From Wenxinia marina DSM 24838 (GTDB taxonomy: Bacteria; Pseudomonadota; Alphaproteobacteria; Rhodobacterales; Rhodobacteraceae), in the NCBI RefSeq assembly GCF_000379485.1, contig NZ_KB902313.1:78837-142836 (forward strand): a stretch of DNA of 64,000 nt, in the 5' to 3' direction. A model generated the notes under the pieces. It saw only the letters and a list, made by a program, of their open reading frames with translations, was not told the DNA's origin and did no database searches. The translations under genes were made by a program, and so were the position numbers. Each line of letters starts with the position of its first letter. Position 1 is the first letter of the stretch. Below, piece by piece: positions 36,007 to 44,482 of the stretch.

Positions 36007-36926
36007 CCATCCTCGTCACCGGCGGCAGCGGCTATCTCGGCCGCGCGGTCATCGCCGAGGGCCGCCAGCGCGGCCACCGGATGCGCGCGCTGGTCCGCAA
36101 GGGCGACGTGCCGCCCGGCGCGCTGGCGATCCGCGGCGACCTGTTCGACCGCGCCGCCCTCGCCCGCGCCTGCACCGGCGCCGAGGTCGTGATCCACTGC
36201 GCCTCCCCGCTGGCCGGGGCCGAGGCAGAGCTGCTGCGGTCCACCGTCGACGGCACGCGGCAGCTGATGCGCGCCGCCCGGCAGGCCGGCGTCGGCCGGG
36301 TCGTCCTCGCCGGCTCTCTCGCGATCTACGGGGCCGGCGGGCTGGCGCCGGGCTCGGCCGTGACCGAGGAGACCCCCATCGAGGACCGTCCGCAGGGACG
36401 CGACGCCTACACCCGCGCCAAGCTCGCGCAGGAAGAGACGGCGCGGGACGGGCGCGGGAAGATGGGACTGTGGCTGCTGCGAATGGGCGCGGTCTGGGGA
36501 CCGGGGCGACTGTGGAACGCACATCTCGGCACCCGGCTCGGCCCGCTGCTCCTGCGCCTCGGCGGCACCGAGGGCGAACTGCCGCTGCTGCACCGGGACC
36601 ACGCCGCCGCCGCGCTGATCGCCGCCGCCCAGACCCGGCCCGAGGGCGCCGAGGTGCTGAACCTCACCGACGACGACCGCCCGTCCGCCGCCGCCTACCT
36701 GGCCGCGCTCGCCGGTCATGGAGGCCCGCGCCTGACCCTGCCTCTGCCGTGGCGCCTCCTCGACGCCGCCGCGGCGCTGCCCCTGCCACGCATGCCCGGC
36801 CTGCTGCGGCGGCCGACACTGCGTGCCCGGATGATGCCGCTGCGCTACCCCAACGACCGCGCCCGCGACCGCCTGCGCTGGCGCCCCGACACGCCGTTCG
36901 CCACGCTGATGGAGGCGGTGGAGTAG
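35994..36926 (+). CDS. NAD-dependent epimerase/dehydratase
   Basis: About 310 aa, extended SDR. The cofactor site is TILVTGGSGYLGRAVI at the N-terminus. The catalytic Tyr-x3-Lys is DAYTRAKLAQEE, preceded by VVLAGSLAIYG, which carries the serine. The start is GTG 35994, inside the last codons of the upstream oxidoreductase gene, so the two are coupled. It is predicted to epimerise, dehydrate or reduce a nucleotide sugar. The C-terminal half has an Arg/Leu-rich segment typical of sugar-binding regions in the family. Confidence 0.88.
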   Translation: MGGLTILVTGGSGYLGRAVIAEGRQRGHRMRALVRKGDVPPGALAIRGDLFDRAALARACTGAEVVIHCASPLAGAEAELLRSTVDGTRQLMRAARQAGVGRVVLAGSLAIYGAGGLAPGSAVTEETPIEDRPQGRDAYTRAKLAQEETARDGRGKMGLWLLRMGAVWGPGRLWNAHLGTRLGPLLLRLGGTEGELPLLHRDHAAAALIAAAQTRPEGAEVLNLTDDDRPSAAAYLAALAGHGGPRLTLPLPWRLLDAAAALPLPRMPGLLRRPTLRARMMPLRYPNDRARDRLRWRPDTPFATLMEAVE

Positions 36927-38179
36927 TGAGCCTGTCGGGCCCCATCCTGTACCTCACCGGCGAGTTTCCCCGCGCCTCGGACACCTTCATCCAGCGCGAG
37001 ATCGCGGGCCTGCGCGCCCACGGCTTCGACGTCCGTCCCGCCTCGATCCGCCGGACCGGGCCCGAGCACATCGTCGGCCCCGAGCAGGCCGCCTTCCAGG
37101 CCGAGACGTTCCACGTCCTCGCCGCGACCCGCAACCTCACGGTGCTGGTCCGCGCCAAGCTGCACGCGCTGCGGCGGCCGGGCCGGTTCCTGTCCACCCT
37201 CGCCCTTGCCTGGCGGACCGCACCCAGGGGGGTGAAGGGCCGGCTCTTCGGCCTCATCTACTTCGCCGAGGCGCTGGTCCTCGCCCGCCACCTTCAGGGC
37301 ATCGGCGCCGCGCACCTGCACAACCATATCGCCAAGTCCTCCGGCACCGTCGCGATGCTGGCCTCCGCGCTGTCGGACGTGCCCTACAGCTTCACCCTCC
37401 ACGGCCCCGACGAGTTCTTCGCGCCCGAGCAGTGGCGCCTCGACGCCAAGATCGCCCGCGCGACCTTCGTCGCCTGCATCTCGCGCTTCGCCCGCAGCCA
37501 GGCGATGCTGTGGTCGGACCCGGGCCACTGGGACAGGCTGCACGTCGTCCATTGCGGCGTCGATCCCGCCCGCTACACGATTGGCGGGGCCGGACCGGGG
37601 ACGCGCCTCGTCTTCGTCGGCCGCCTCTCGGTGGTGAAGGGCGTGCCCGTCCTGCTGCAGGCCCTCGCCGCCGCGCGCCGCACCCGTCCGGAGCTGACGC
37701 TGACGCTGGTCGGCGACGGCCCCGACCGCCGCGCGCTGGAGGTCGAGGCGCAGGCGCTGGACCTCGGCGGCGCGGTCCGGTTCCTCGGCTACCGCGGTCA
37801 GGACGACGTCGCGGCGGAGCTTGCCGCGCACGACATGATGGTACTTCCCTCCTTCGCCGAGGGCGTGCCCGTGGTGCTGATGGAGGCGCTCGCCGCCGGC
37901 CTGCCTGCCATCGCCACCCGCGTCGGCGGCGTGGGGGAGCTGATCGTCGAGGGCGAGACCGGCCTCACCGTCCCGCCCGGCGACGTCTCCGCACTGAGCG
38001 ACGCGATCCTGCGCCTCGCCGGCGACCCCGATCTCCGCCGCCGCCTCGGCGTCGCCGGCCGCGCGCTGGTCGCCGACGAGTTCGACGCGGACGAGGAGGC
38101 GGCCCGCCTCGGCGTCCTCTTCATGTCCTACGCCACCGGCGCTCCGCGCCCCGCCATCCGCCCCGGAGACCCATCTTGA
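36926..38179 (+). CDS. Glycosyltransferase family 4
   Basis: About 417 aa, GT-B fold. The N-terminal domain begins with LYLTGEFPRASDTFIQREI. The acceptor-side HNHIAKSSG and FTLHGPDEFF follow, and the C-terminal nucleotide-sugar domain has LVFVGRLSVVKGVP and the E-x7-E motif in PSFAEGVPVVLMEALAAG. The start GTG at 36926 shares one base with the upstream TAG. It probably adds a hexose to the growing lipid-linked repeat unit. TGA at the end overlaps the next TTG start. Confidence 0.92.
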   Translation: MSLSGPILYLTGEFPRASDTFIQREIAGLRAHGFDVRPASIRRTGPEHIVGPEQAAFQAETFHVLAATRNLTVLVRAKLHALRRPGRFLSTLALAWRTAPRGVKGRLFGLIYFAEALVLARHLQGIGAAHLHNHIAKSSGTVAMLASALSDVPYSFTLHGPDEFFAPEQWRLDAKIARATFVACISRFARSQAMLWSDPGHWDRLHVVHCGVDPARYTIGGAGPGTRLVFVGRLSVVKGVPVLLQALAAARRTRPELTLTLVGDGPDRRALEVEAQALDLGGAVRFLGYRGQDDVAAELAAHDMMVLPSFAEGVPVVLMEALAAGLPAIATRVGGVGELIVEGETGLTVPPGDVSALSDAILRLAGDPDLRRRLGVAGRALVADEFDADEEAARLGVLFMSYATGAPRPAIRPGDPS

Positions 38180-39219
38180 CGGACGTCCTCGCGTCGTTCC
38201 TTGACTCGACCACGGGCCGCGCCACCGGCCCCGACGCCCCTGCCGGGGCCACCCCGACCGTCGCCGCCGTGGTGATCGGCCGCAACGAGGGGGCGCGCCT
38301 GGTGGCCTGCCTCGACAGCCTCGCGCCGCAGGCGCCCCGGCTGGTCTACGTCGATTCCGGTTCGACCGACGACAGCGTCGCCGCCGCCCGCGCGAGGGGC
38401 GCACAGGCGGTCGAGCTCGACACCGCCGTTCCGTTCACCGCCGCCCGCGCCCGCAACGCGGGGGCGGACGCCCTGCGCGCGGACGGGCTGCCGGACTTCA
38501 TCCAGTTCGTCGACGGCGACTGCGCGGTCGAACCGGGCTGGATCGACGCCGCCGCCGCCGCGCTCGCCGCCGATCCGGGTCTCGGCCTCGTCACCGGCTG
38601 GCGGTCCGAGATGCACCCCGAGGCCAGCGTCTTCAATCGCATGGCCGAGGCGGAGTGGCACCGCCCCGCCGGCCCGATCCGCACATGCGGCGGCGACATG
38701 ATGGTCCGCACGACCGCGTTCGAGCAGGTCGGCGGCTTCGACCCCACAGTGATCGCCGCCGAGGACGACGAGTTCTGCCTGCGCCTCGGCAAGGCCGGCT
38801 GGCGGCTGGAGCGTATCCCGGTGCCGATGACCCGGCACGACATGGCGATGACCTCGCCCGTCGCCTTCTGGCGCCGCGCGGTGCGCAGCGGCCACGGCTT
38901 CGCGCAGATGGGCGACATGCATCCGCCGCACCTGCGGCGCGAGCGGCTGCGGTCGTGGTTCCACGGCGGCCTCCTGCCGCTGGCCTTCTTCGGCGGCATC
39001 GTCGGCCTCGGCGGGCTGGAGTTCGTCGTTCTGGGCGCGTGGCTTCTGCTGACCCTGCGCACCGCCCGCAACCTCGCCCGGACCGGCCTCGGCGTCGCCG
39101 AATCGCTGCATCAGGCGGCGTGGCTGTCGTTTTCCAAGCTGCCGAACCTGATCGGACTGCTGACCTACCAACTGCGCCGGGCCCGGGGCGGCGCGATGCG
39201 AATCATCGAATACAAGTGA
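38176..39219 (+). CDS. Glycosyltransferase family 2
   Basis: About 347 aa, starting at TTG 38176 in a TTGA overlap with the GT4 gene. The GT-A domain shows VAAVVIGRNEGARL, VYVDSGSTDDSV, the metal-binding QFVDGDCAVEPGWI and AAEDDEFCLRLGKAGW. The C-terminus carries hydrophobic stretches (FFGGIVGLGGLEFVVLGAWLLL), indicating membrane association. This is the usual arrangement for enzymes that extend undecaprenyl-linked sugars at the inner membrane. Confidence 0.9.
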   Translation: MTDVLASFLDSTTGRATGPDAPAGATPTVAAVVIGRNEGARLVACLDSLAPQAPRLVYVDSGSTDDSVAAARARGAQAVELDTAVPFTAARARNAGADALRADGLPDFIQFVDGDCAVEPGWIDAAAAALAADPGLGLVTGWRSEMHPEASVFNRMAEAEWHRPAGPIRTCGGDMMVRTTAFEQVGGFDPTVIAAEDDEFCLRLGKAGWRLERIPVPMTRHDMAMTSPVAFWRRAVRSGHGFAQMGDMHPPHLRRERLRSWFHGGLLPLAFFGGIVGLGGLEFVVLGAWLLLTLRTARNLARTGLGVAESLHQAAWLSFSKLPNLIGLLTYQLRRARGGAMRIIEYK

Positions 39220-39221
39220 GC

Positions 39222-41306
39222 ATGACCGAGACACGCACCGCCCTGATCGGCGCCGGCTACATCGCCGACTGGCACGCCGCCGCCATCGCCGCCACGCCAA
39301 GCGTGCGCATCACCGCCGTCTGCGACCCGAACCTCGCCGCCGCGCAGGCGCTCGCCGCCCGGCACGGCGCCCGCGCCTTCGCCTCTCACCACGAGATAAT
39401 CGCGGCCGGCGTCGCCGACGCCGCGCACGTTCTGACCCCGCCCGCGAGCCATCAGGCCATCGCCCTCGACTGCCTGAGGGGCGGCCTGCACGTCCTCGTC
39501 GAGAAGCCCGTCGCCCTCGACGCCGCCGGCACGCGCGAGATCGCGGACGCGGCCACCGCCGCCGGCCTCGAATTCGCGGCCAGCCACAACTTCCTCGGCC
39601 TGCCGCGGTACGAGCGGCTGAAGGCGCTGGTCGCGGACGGCGCGCTGGGGCGCGTCTCGGACGTGCGGATCGACTGGGCGCTGCCGTTCGCGCCGCTGCG
39701 CTCCGGCCCCTACGGCATCTGGCCCCTGCGGGAGCCGAAGAACCTGCTGCTGGAGCTGGGCGCCCATCCCGTCAGCTTCGCCGTCGACCTGTTCGGCCCG
39801 CTGGACATCCGCGCCCTCGACCTCGGCCAGCCGGTCTCGCTGCCCGGCGGCGGCACGCGGCACCAGAGCTGGCGCCTGCTCGCCCGCGCCGGAGACGTGG
39901 ACGTGACCGTCGCGATCTCCACCGTCGAGACGGTGGACCGCCGGACCGTCACGCTCCGCGGCTCCACCGCCAGCGCCGAGTTGGACTACGCCGCCGACAC
40001 GCTGACGGTCGCCCGCGACAACAGCGCCGACCTCATCGTCAATCCGCTGCTGGGGGCGTTGGGCCAGTCATGGGCCTACCTGCGCGAGGGCGTCCGCAAC
40101 GCCGCAATTCAGACGGCCTCGCTCGACCGGCGCGGTCCCTACGCGCAGAGCTTCCGCGGCCTCGCCCGCGCCTTCTATTCCGGCATCGCCGAGGGGCGGA
40201 CAGACCCGCGCTTCACCCCCGACCAGGCGGTGCGGGTGATGGAGGCGCTGGACGCCGCCATCGCCCTGATACCGCCGCAGGAGGCGCCGGCGATCGCGAC
40301 CGGCACGCCGTCGCCCACCGCCCTCGTCATCGGCGGAACCGGCTACATCGGCCGCGCCTTGACCCGCGCACTCGTGGCCCGGGGCGAGGACGTGCGCGTC
40401 GCCAGCCGCGGCCGCAGCGGCCCGTTCGGCGACATCGCGAACCATGTCGAGACGGTCTCGGTCGATCTGACCGACCCCGAGGCCCTCGGCGCCGCGATGG
40501 ACGGCATCCACACGATCTACAACCTCGCCCGCGCGCTGGAGGACACGTGGGAGGCGGCTCTCGCGAACGACGTCGGCACCGCGATCCGCATCGCCGAGGC
40601 GGCGGACGCGGTGGACGTCTCGCGCCTCGTCTTCACCGGCACCATCGCCTCGTTCGACATGTCGGACCCCGCGGCGACGATCCGCGAGGACACCGACTTC
40701 GGCGAGATGGAGCGGCGCAACATGTACGCCCGCTCCAAGGCGGAAGCGGAGCGAAGGCTGCTCCAGATGCACCATGACACCGGACTGCCGGTCGTCATCG
40801 CCCGGCCCGGCATCGTCGTCGGCGGCGACGGACCGCTGCAGCACTGGGGCATCGGCCGCTGGCACGGCCCCGGCGCGGTGCGCCTGTGGGGCGACGGTCG
40901 CCGGCCGCTGCCCTTCGTGCTGATCGACGACGTGGTGGACGGACTGATCCGTCTCGGCCACACGCCCGGCGTCGAGGGGCGACGGTTCAACCTCGTCGGG
41001 CCGCCGATCCTGTCGGCGCGGGACTATTTCGACGGCATCCACGCCCGCACGGGCGCCCGCACCCGCGTCGCCTCGGGCAACCTGACCGCGATGTGGCTGG
41101 GCGGCGAGACGAAATGGGCGCTGAAGCGCCACGCCCTCGGCCAGCGGGACGCGCCCCGCGCCTCCCGTGCCGACTGGCAGAGCCGCGGGCACCTCTCCCG
41201 CTTCGACGCCTCCGCCACCGAGGCCGCGCTGGACTGGCACCCCGAGACGGATCCAGGCCGCTTCCTCGACCGGGCCATCGACGGCCGGCGCCTGTACGGG
41301 CTGTGA
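39222..41306 (+). CDS. Fusion of Gfo/Idh/MocA oxidoreductase and NAD-dependent epimerase
   Basis: About 694 aa carrying two complete enzymes. Residues 1 to ~345 are a Gfo/Idh/MocA protein (TALIGAGYIADWH, HVLVEKPVALD). After a short linker (EAPAIATGTPSPT), residues ~365-694 are an extended SDR with LVIGGTGYIGRAL, the Tyr502-x3-Lys506 pair in NMYARSKAEAE and FVLIDDVVDGLI. I use the ATG at 39222; an in-frame GTG at 39216 overlapping the upstream TGA is equally possible. The fusion should channel an oxidised sugar intermediate directly to epimerisation or reduction. Confidence 0.9.
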   Translation: MTETRTALIGAGYIADWHAAAIAATPSVRITAVCDPNLAAAQALAARHGARAFASHHEIIAAGVADAAHVLTPPASHQAIALDCLRGGLHVLVEKPVALDAAGTREIADAATAAGLEFAASHNFLGLPRYERLKALVADGALGRVSDVRIDWALPFAPLRSGPYGIWPLREPKNLLLELGAHPVSFAVDLFGPLDIRALDLGQPVSLPGGGTRHQSWRLLARAGDVDVTVAISTVETVDRRTVTLRGSTASAELDYAADTLTVARDNSADLIVNPLLGALGQSWAYLREGVRNAAIQTASLDRRGPYAQSFRGLARAFYSGIAEGRTDPRFTPDQAVRVMEALDAAIALIPPQEAPAIATGTPSPTALVIGGTGYIGRALTRALVARGEDVRVASRGRSGPFGDIANHVETVSVDLTDPEALGAAMDGIHTIYNLARALEDTWEAALANDVGTAIRIAEAADAVDVSRLVFTGTIASFDMSDPAATIREDTDFGEMERRNMYARSKAEAERRLLQMHHDTGLPVVIARPGIVVGGDGPLQHWGIGRWHGPGAVRLWGDGRRPLPFVLIDDVVDGLIRLGHTPGVEGRRFNLVGPPILSARDYFDGIHARTGARTRVASGNLTAMWLGGETKWALKRHALGQRDAPRASRADWQSRGHLSRFDASATEAALDWHPETDPGRFLDRAIDGRRLYGL

Positions 41307-41373
41307 GAGATTCTGTCCGGAACACCGCGACAATGGCGCATTTCCGCCCGGATCGTCATGTTGAACGAGGGCG

Positions 41374-42309
41374 ATGGCAGGGCAGGCGAAGATGAGCGAC
41401 CGACGCACAGAGCGGCAAAGACGGCCCCGGCTGAGTGCCGAGGAACGGGCTCGGCTGCTGGAGGAGATCGCCCAAGTCGAGGCCGCCGCGCAGGCGCGCC
41501 AGACGGCCCGCCGGCCCCCGCCCGACCTCGCGGCCGAACGCGAACTGCGCACCGCCCTGACCGAACGGATCGACGCGCCGCTGCCGCGCGTGATCGACCT
41601 CTGGTCCGACCTTCAGCCGATGAGCGTCGACCCCCGCGTGCTGGAGCGGAACCTCGTCATCACGGCGGCCCGCACCGACCCCGCGCACGCCGCGTTCGAC
41701 GTGCTGCGCACGCGCCTCGTCCAGGCGCTCGGCGACAACGGCTGGACCCGCGTCGCGATCACCTCGCCCACGCCCGGCTGCGGCAAGAGCTTCACCGCGA
41801 TCAACCTCGCGATCACCCTGTCGCGCTATCAGACGACGCGCACCGTCCTGTGCGACCTCGACCTGCGCGCGCCCGGCCTCGCCGGCTATCTCGGCGTCAC
41901 CGACGCCAGGGGCACCGGCGACTACCTGCGTGGCCAGATCGCCTCGGAAGAGTGGCTGCGCACAATCGGCAAGAACCGCCTGAACATCGGCCGGCATCTC
42001 GCCATCGGTTTGAACGGCCGGCGCGAGGACTACGCGGCCGAGCTGCTGCAGTCCCCGCAGACGGCCGACATCCTGGACCGGATGGAGGCAGAGCTGTCGC
42101 CGGACGTGGTGCTGTTCGACCTGCCGCCCGCGCTGGCGCAGGACGACGTGACCGCCTTCCGCGACCGGTACGACTGCGTCCTTCTGGTGGTGGGCGGCGG
42201 CACCACCCGCGCCGCCGAGGTCCGCGAGGCGATCCGCCGGATCGGCGAGGACAAGCCGGTCGTCGGCATCGTCCTCAACAAGGCGCAGATCGACGGCGAC
42301 ATCGCCTGA
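41374..42309 (+). CDS. CpsD/CapB-like P-loop protein (polysaccharide chain-length control)
   Basis: 311 aa. The P-loop is TSPTPGCGKS (residues 130-139), the Walker A' region CDLDLRAPGL and Walker B VVLFDLPPALA, as in BY-kinases of the CpsD/Wzc C-terminal type. No tyrosine-rich tail is visible, so autophosphorylation may be absent or occur elsewhere. The N-terminus is charged and helical (SAEERARLLEEIAQVEAAAQAR). ATGs at 41374 and 41392 are both possible. It is convergent with the Wzz-like gene with only 4 bp between the stops. Confidence 0.85.
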   Translation: MAGQAKMSDRRTERQRRPRLSAEERARLLEEIAQVEAAAQARQTARRPPPDLAAERELRTALTERIDAPLPRVIDLWSDLQPMSVDPRVLERNLVITAARTDPAHAAFDVLRTRLVQALGDNGWTRVAITSPTPGCGKSFTAINLAITLSRYQTTRTVLCDLDLRAPGLAGYLGVTDARGTGDYLRGQIASEEWLRTIGKNRLNIGRHLAIGLNGRREDYAAELLQSPQTADILDRMEAELSPDVVLFDLPPALAQDDVTAFRDRYDCVLLVVGGGTTRAAEVREAIRRIGEDKPVVGIVLNKAQIDGDIA

Positions 42310-42313
42310 CCGG

Positions 42314-43669
42314 CTACTCCGCCGGTACGCCGGCCGTGCCGCGGTCGCGCCTGGTCTCATTCGCGCTGACGAGGCGCCAGAGCCCCGCAGTGAGAATCGC
42401 CGCGACCGCCATCACCAGCCCGCCCAGCGCGTAGGCCGCCCGTCGCAGGACCCGCTGCCGGGGCGAGCGGAGGTTCGGGATCACGATCACCGGCTTGGCG
42501 CCGAGCTGCTTTTCCAGCTGGGCGGCGTTGCGGATCCGCCCCCCCACCATTTCCAGCGCGAGCGCGAGAAGGACGGCAAGCCCGCCGAACGCCACCGCCC
42601 CCGCAGCGGCGAGCTTCGTGCGGCTGGTGGAGACCGGGAATTCCGGAACGACCGCCGTCTCCAGCACTTCGAACCGCTCGGACCGGTCCTGGCTCTCGAT
42701 CAGCTGGTTCATCGCCGCCTCGGTCCGCCGCTGGGTGATGATGGTGAACTCGTCCCGCAGCTGAGCCAGCTCGCGCTCGAACGCGCTGATCTGTCGCTCG
42801 ACCTCGGGCGCCTGAGCGATGGCCGCCTCTGATTCGGCGATCTCGCGGTCGATGAGATCGCGCTGCTGGCTCAGGAGCGTGCGCTGCCGCTCCGCCTCCT
42901 CGGCGCGGAGCCGGTCCGCGCCTTCCAGCGCGATCAGGTCGCGTTCGAGCTCGACCCGCTGCTCGGACAGCGTGGCTAGGCGGCTCCGCGTGGCGTCCAT
43001 GGCCGACGGCAGCGAGGCGGCGTTCTGCTCCTTGTAGCGTGTCAGCGCCTCCTCGACGGTTTCGATCTCGGCGATGACACGCTCTTCTTCGGACAGGTAG
43101 AATTCCAGCGTCAGCGCCGCGCGCCCCTCGCTGCGGCGCTGTGCCTCGGCCAGGATCCGGTCGAGGAACTCGTTCGCGACGGCCGCCGCCTCGGTCGGGT
43201 CCGCCATCCGGGCCGAGATCGACAGGCCGGAGGGCTGAACGTCCGGACGCCACTGGGCCGCGGGGTCGACCAGCTTGGCGATCGTGACCGACTGCCGGAG
43301 GAGGGCGACCTTCTCCACCTCGCTCGTCACGTCGGGATACAGGTCGAACCGGTCGATGATCGACAGAACGCTGTCGCGGGACATCACCCGCTGCTCGATC
43401 AGGTCGAGCTGGCTGTCGGCGGTGAGGCCGCCGGCCTGAGGCGCCCCCGCCGTCGTCGTCTCGACGACCTGCGGCGCCTCGATCTGGATCACGGCCGTCG
43501 CCTCGTACAGGCGGGGCGTGTTCATCGCGTACCACACCGACAGCGGGACGCCGACGGCGCAGATCAGCACGACGAGATACCAGCGGCGCAACACCGCACG
43601 GATCACGTCCTTCAGCGAGGTGAACGATCCCATGACCAACTCCGTCAGCCGGACCCCCCGGTCCGTCAT
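42314..43669 (-). CDS. Wzz/polysaccharide co-polymerase chain-length determinant
   Basis: 451-aa inner-membrane protein. TM1 is at about residues 29-48 (WYLVVLICAVGVPLSVWYAM). A periplasmic domain follows with YEATAVIQIEAP and long coiled coils (roughly 200-330, rich in Glu, Arg and Gln). Two C-terminal hydrophobic segments are LAAAGAVAFGGLAVLLALAL and AAYALGGLVMAVAAILTAGLW. It controls the length of Wzy-polymerised glycan and probably works with the CpsD-like protein. It faces the opposite way from that gene, so the pair is not co-transcribed. Confidence 0.9.
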   Translation of the reverse strand: MTDRGVRLTELVMGSFTSLKDVIRAVLRRWYLVVLICAVGVPLSVWYAMNTPRLYEATAVIQIEAPQVVETTTAGAPQAGGLTADSQLDLIEQRVMSRDSVLSIIDRFDLYPDVTSEVEKVALLRQSVTIAKLVDPAAQWRPDVQPSGLSISARMADPTEAAAVANEFLDRILAEAQRRSEGRAALTLEFYLSEEERVIAEIETVEEALTRYKEQNAASLPSAMDATRSRLATLSEQRVELERDLIALEGADRLRAEEAERQRTLLSQQRDLIDREIAESEAAIAQAPEVERQISAFERELAQLRDEFTIITQRRTEAAMNQLIESQDRSERFEVLETAVVPEFPVSTSRTKLAAAGAVAFGGLAVLLALALEMVGGRIRNAAQLEKQLGAKPVIVIPNLRSPRQRVLRRAAYALGGLVMAVAAILTAGLWRLVSANETRRDRGTAGVPAE

Positions 43670-43843
43670 GTGAGGCCCTGTGTGCCGTGTCTAGAATGAA
43701 CACGCATCACGTCACGGGGCCGAAGCCGCCACACCCAGTTCACAATCTAGAGAAACCCGGGCCCACTGGCCACGGCGGATGCTGCCGGATCGGGAAACGG
43801 TGCGTCGCCGGATCGGCAAGCAGCGCCACGATACCGCCGCAAT

Positions 43844-44482
43844 TCAGCGGGCGACGCTGATCGCGGCGACGGTGAAGCCGGCTCGAACCGTCAGGCCACC
43901 GTGGAATGTCGCGCCGGCCGGCCAGGGCCCCACGGGCCGGGCAAGCGCCGCCTCGAACCGGCCGGCCGCCATGTCCGCCTCGACCCGCGCCGCATCGAAG
44001 CCGAAGACCTCGCCCGCCTCGGGCGCCAGCGCCTTGTAGAGCGCCTCCTTCGCGGCGAAGACGGCCGTCGCCTCGAGCCCGTCGGCCCGCTCGCCCGCCG
44101 CGAGGATCGACGGAGCGAGGTCCGGGTCCAGCGGGCTGGCGACGGCGAGGTCGATACCGATGCCACGCACGTCTGCCGCGCGCGTGACGGCGGCGAGGGC
44201 CAGACCGTCCTGGTGCGCGATGCTGCCGGTCAGGCCGGGGGGCCATTCGGGCGCGCGGTTGGACCCCATTCGGATCGCCTGCGGCGGCACGCCCAGCGCC
44301 GCCATGGCCCGGCGCGCCGCTGCCCGGCCGGCGGCGAACTCCGCCCGCCGTGCGGGGATCGCCCGCGCCACCGCCGCGGCTTCCTCCGGTAGCGGCGCAT
44401 GTCCCTCCGAGAGGGCCGCACCGGCCACTGCGACGCCCGGCCCCAGCAGGGACCGCAGCGCCGCGACCACCGTGTCGATCAC
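43844..44482 (-). CDS. 4'-phosphopantetheinyl transferase (Sfp/EntD type)
   Basis: 212 aa. It attaches the phosphopantetheine arm to carrier domains. Recognisable motifs are RRAEFAAGRAAARRAM, PPGLTGSIAHQDGLALAAV, the metal-binding GIGIDLA and FAAKEALYKAL. The ATG at 44482 overlaps the NRPS stop codon, so it is the last gene of the PKS-GT-NRPS operon and should activate the carriers at PKS Ser1771 and NRPS Ser1454. A dedicated transferase in the operon makes the synthase line self-sufficient. Confidence 0.92.
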   Translation of the reverse strand: MIDTVVAALRSLLGPGVAVAGAALSEGHAPLPEEAAAVARAIPARRAEFAAGRAAARRAMAALGVPPQAIRMGSNRAPEWPPGLTGSIAHQDGLALAAVTRAADVRGIGIDLAVASPLDPDLAPSILAAGERADGLEATAVFAAKEALYKALAPEAGEVFGFDAARVEADMAAGRFEAALARPVGPWPAGATFHGGLTVRAGFTVAAISVAR

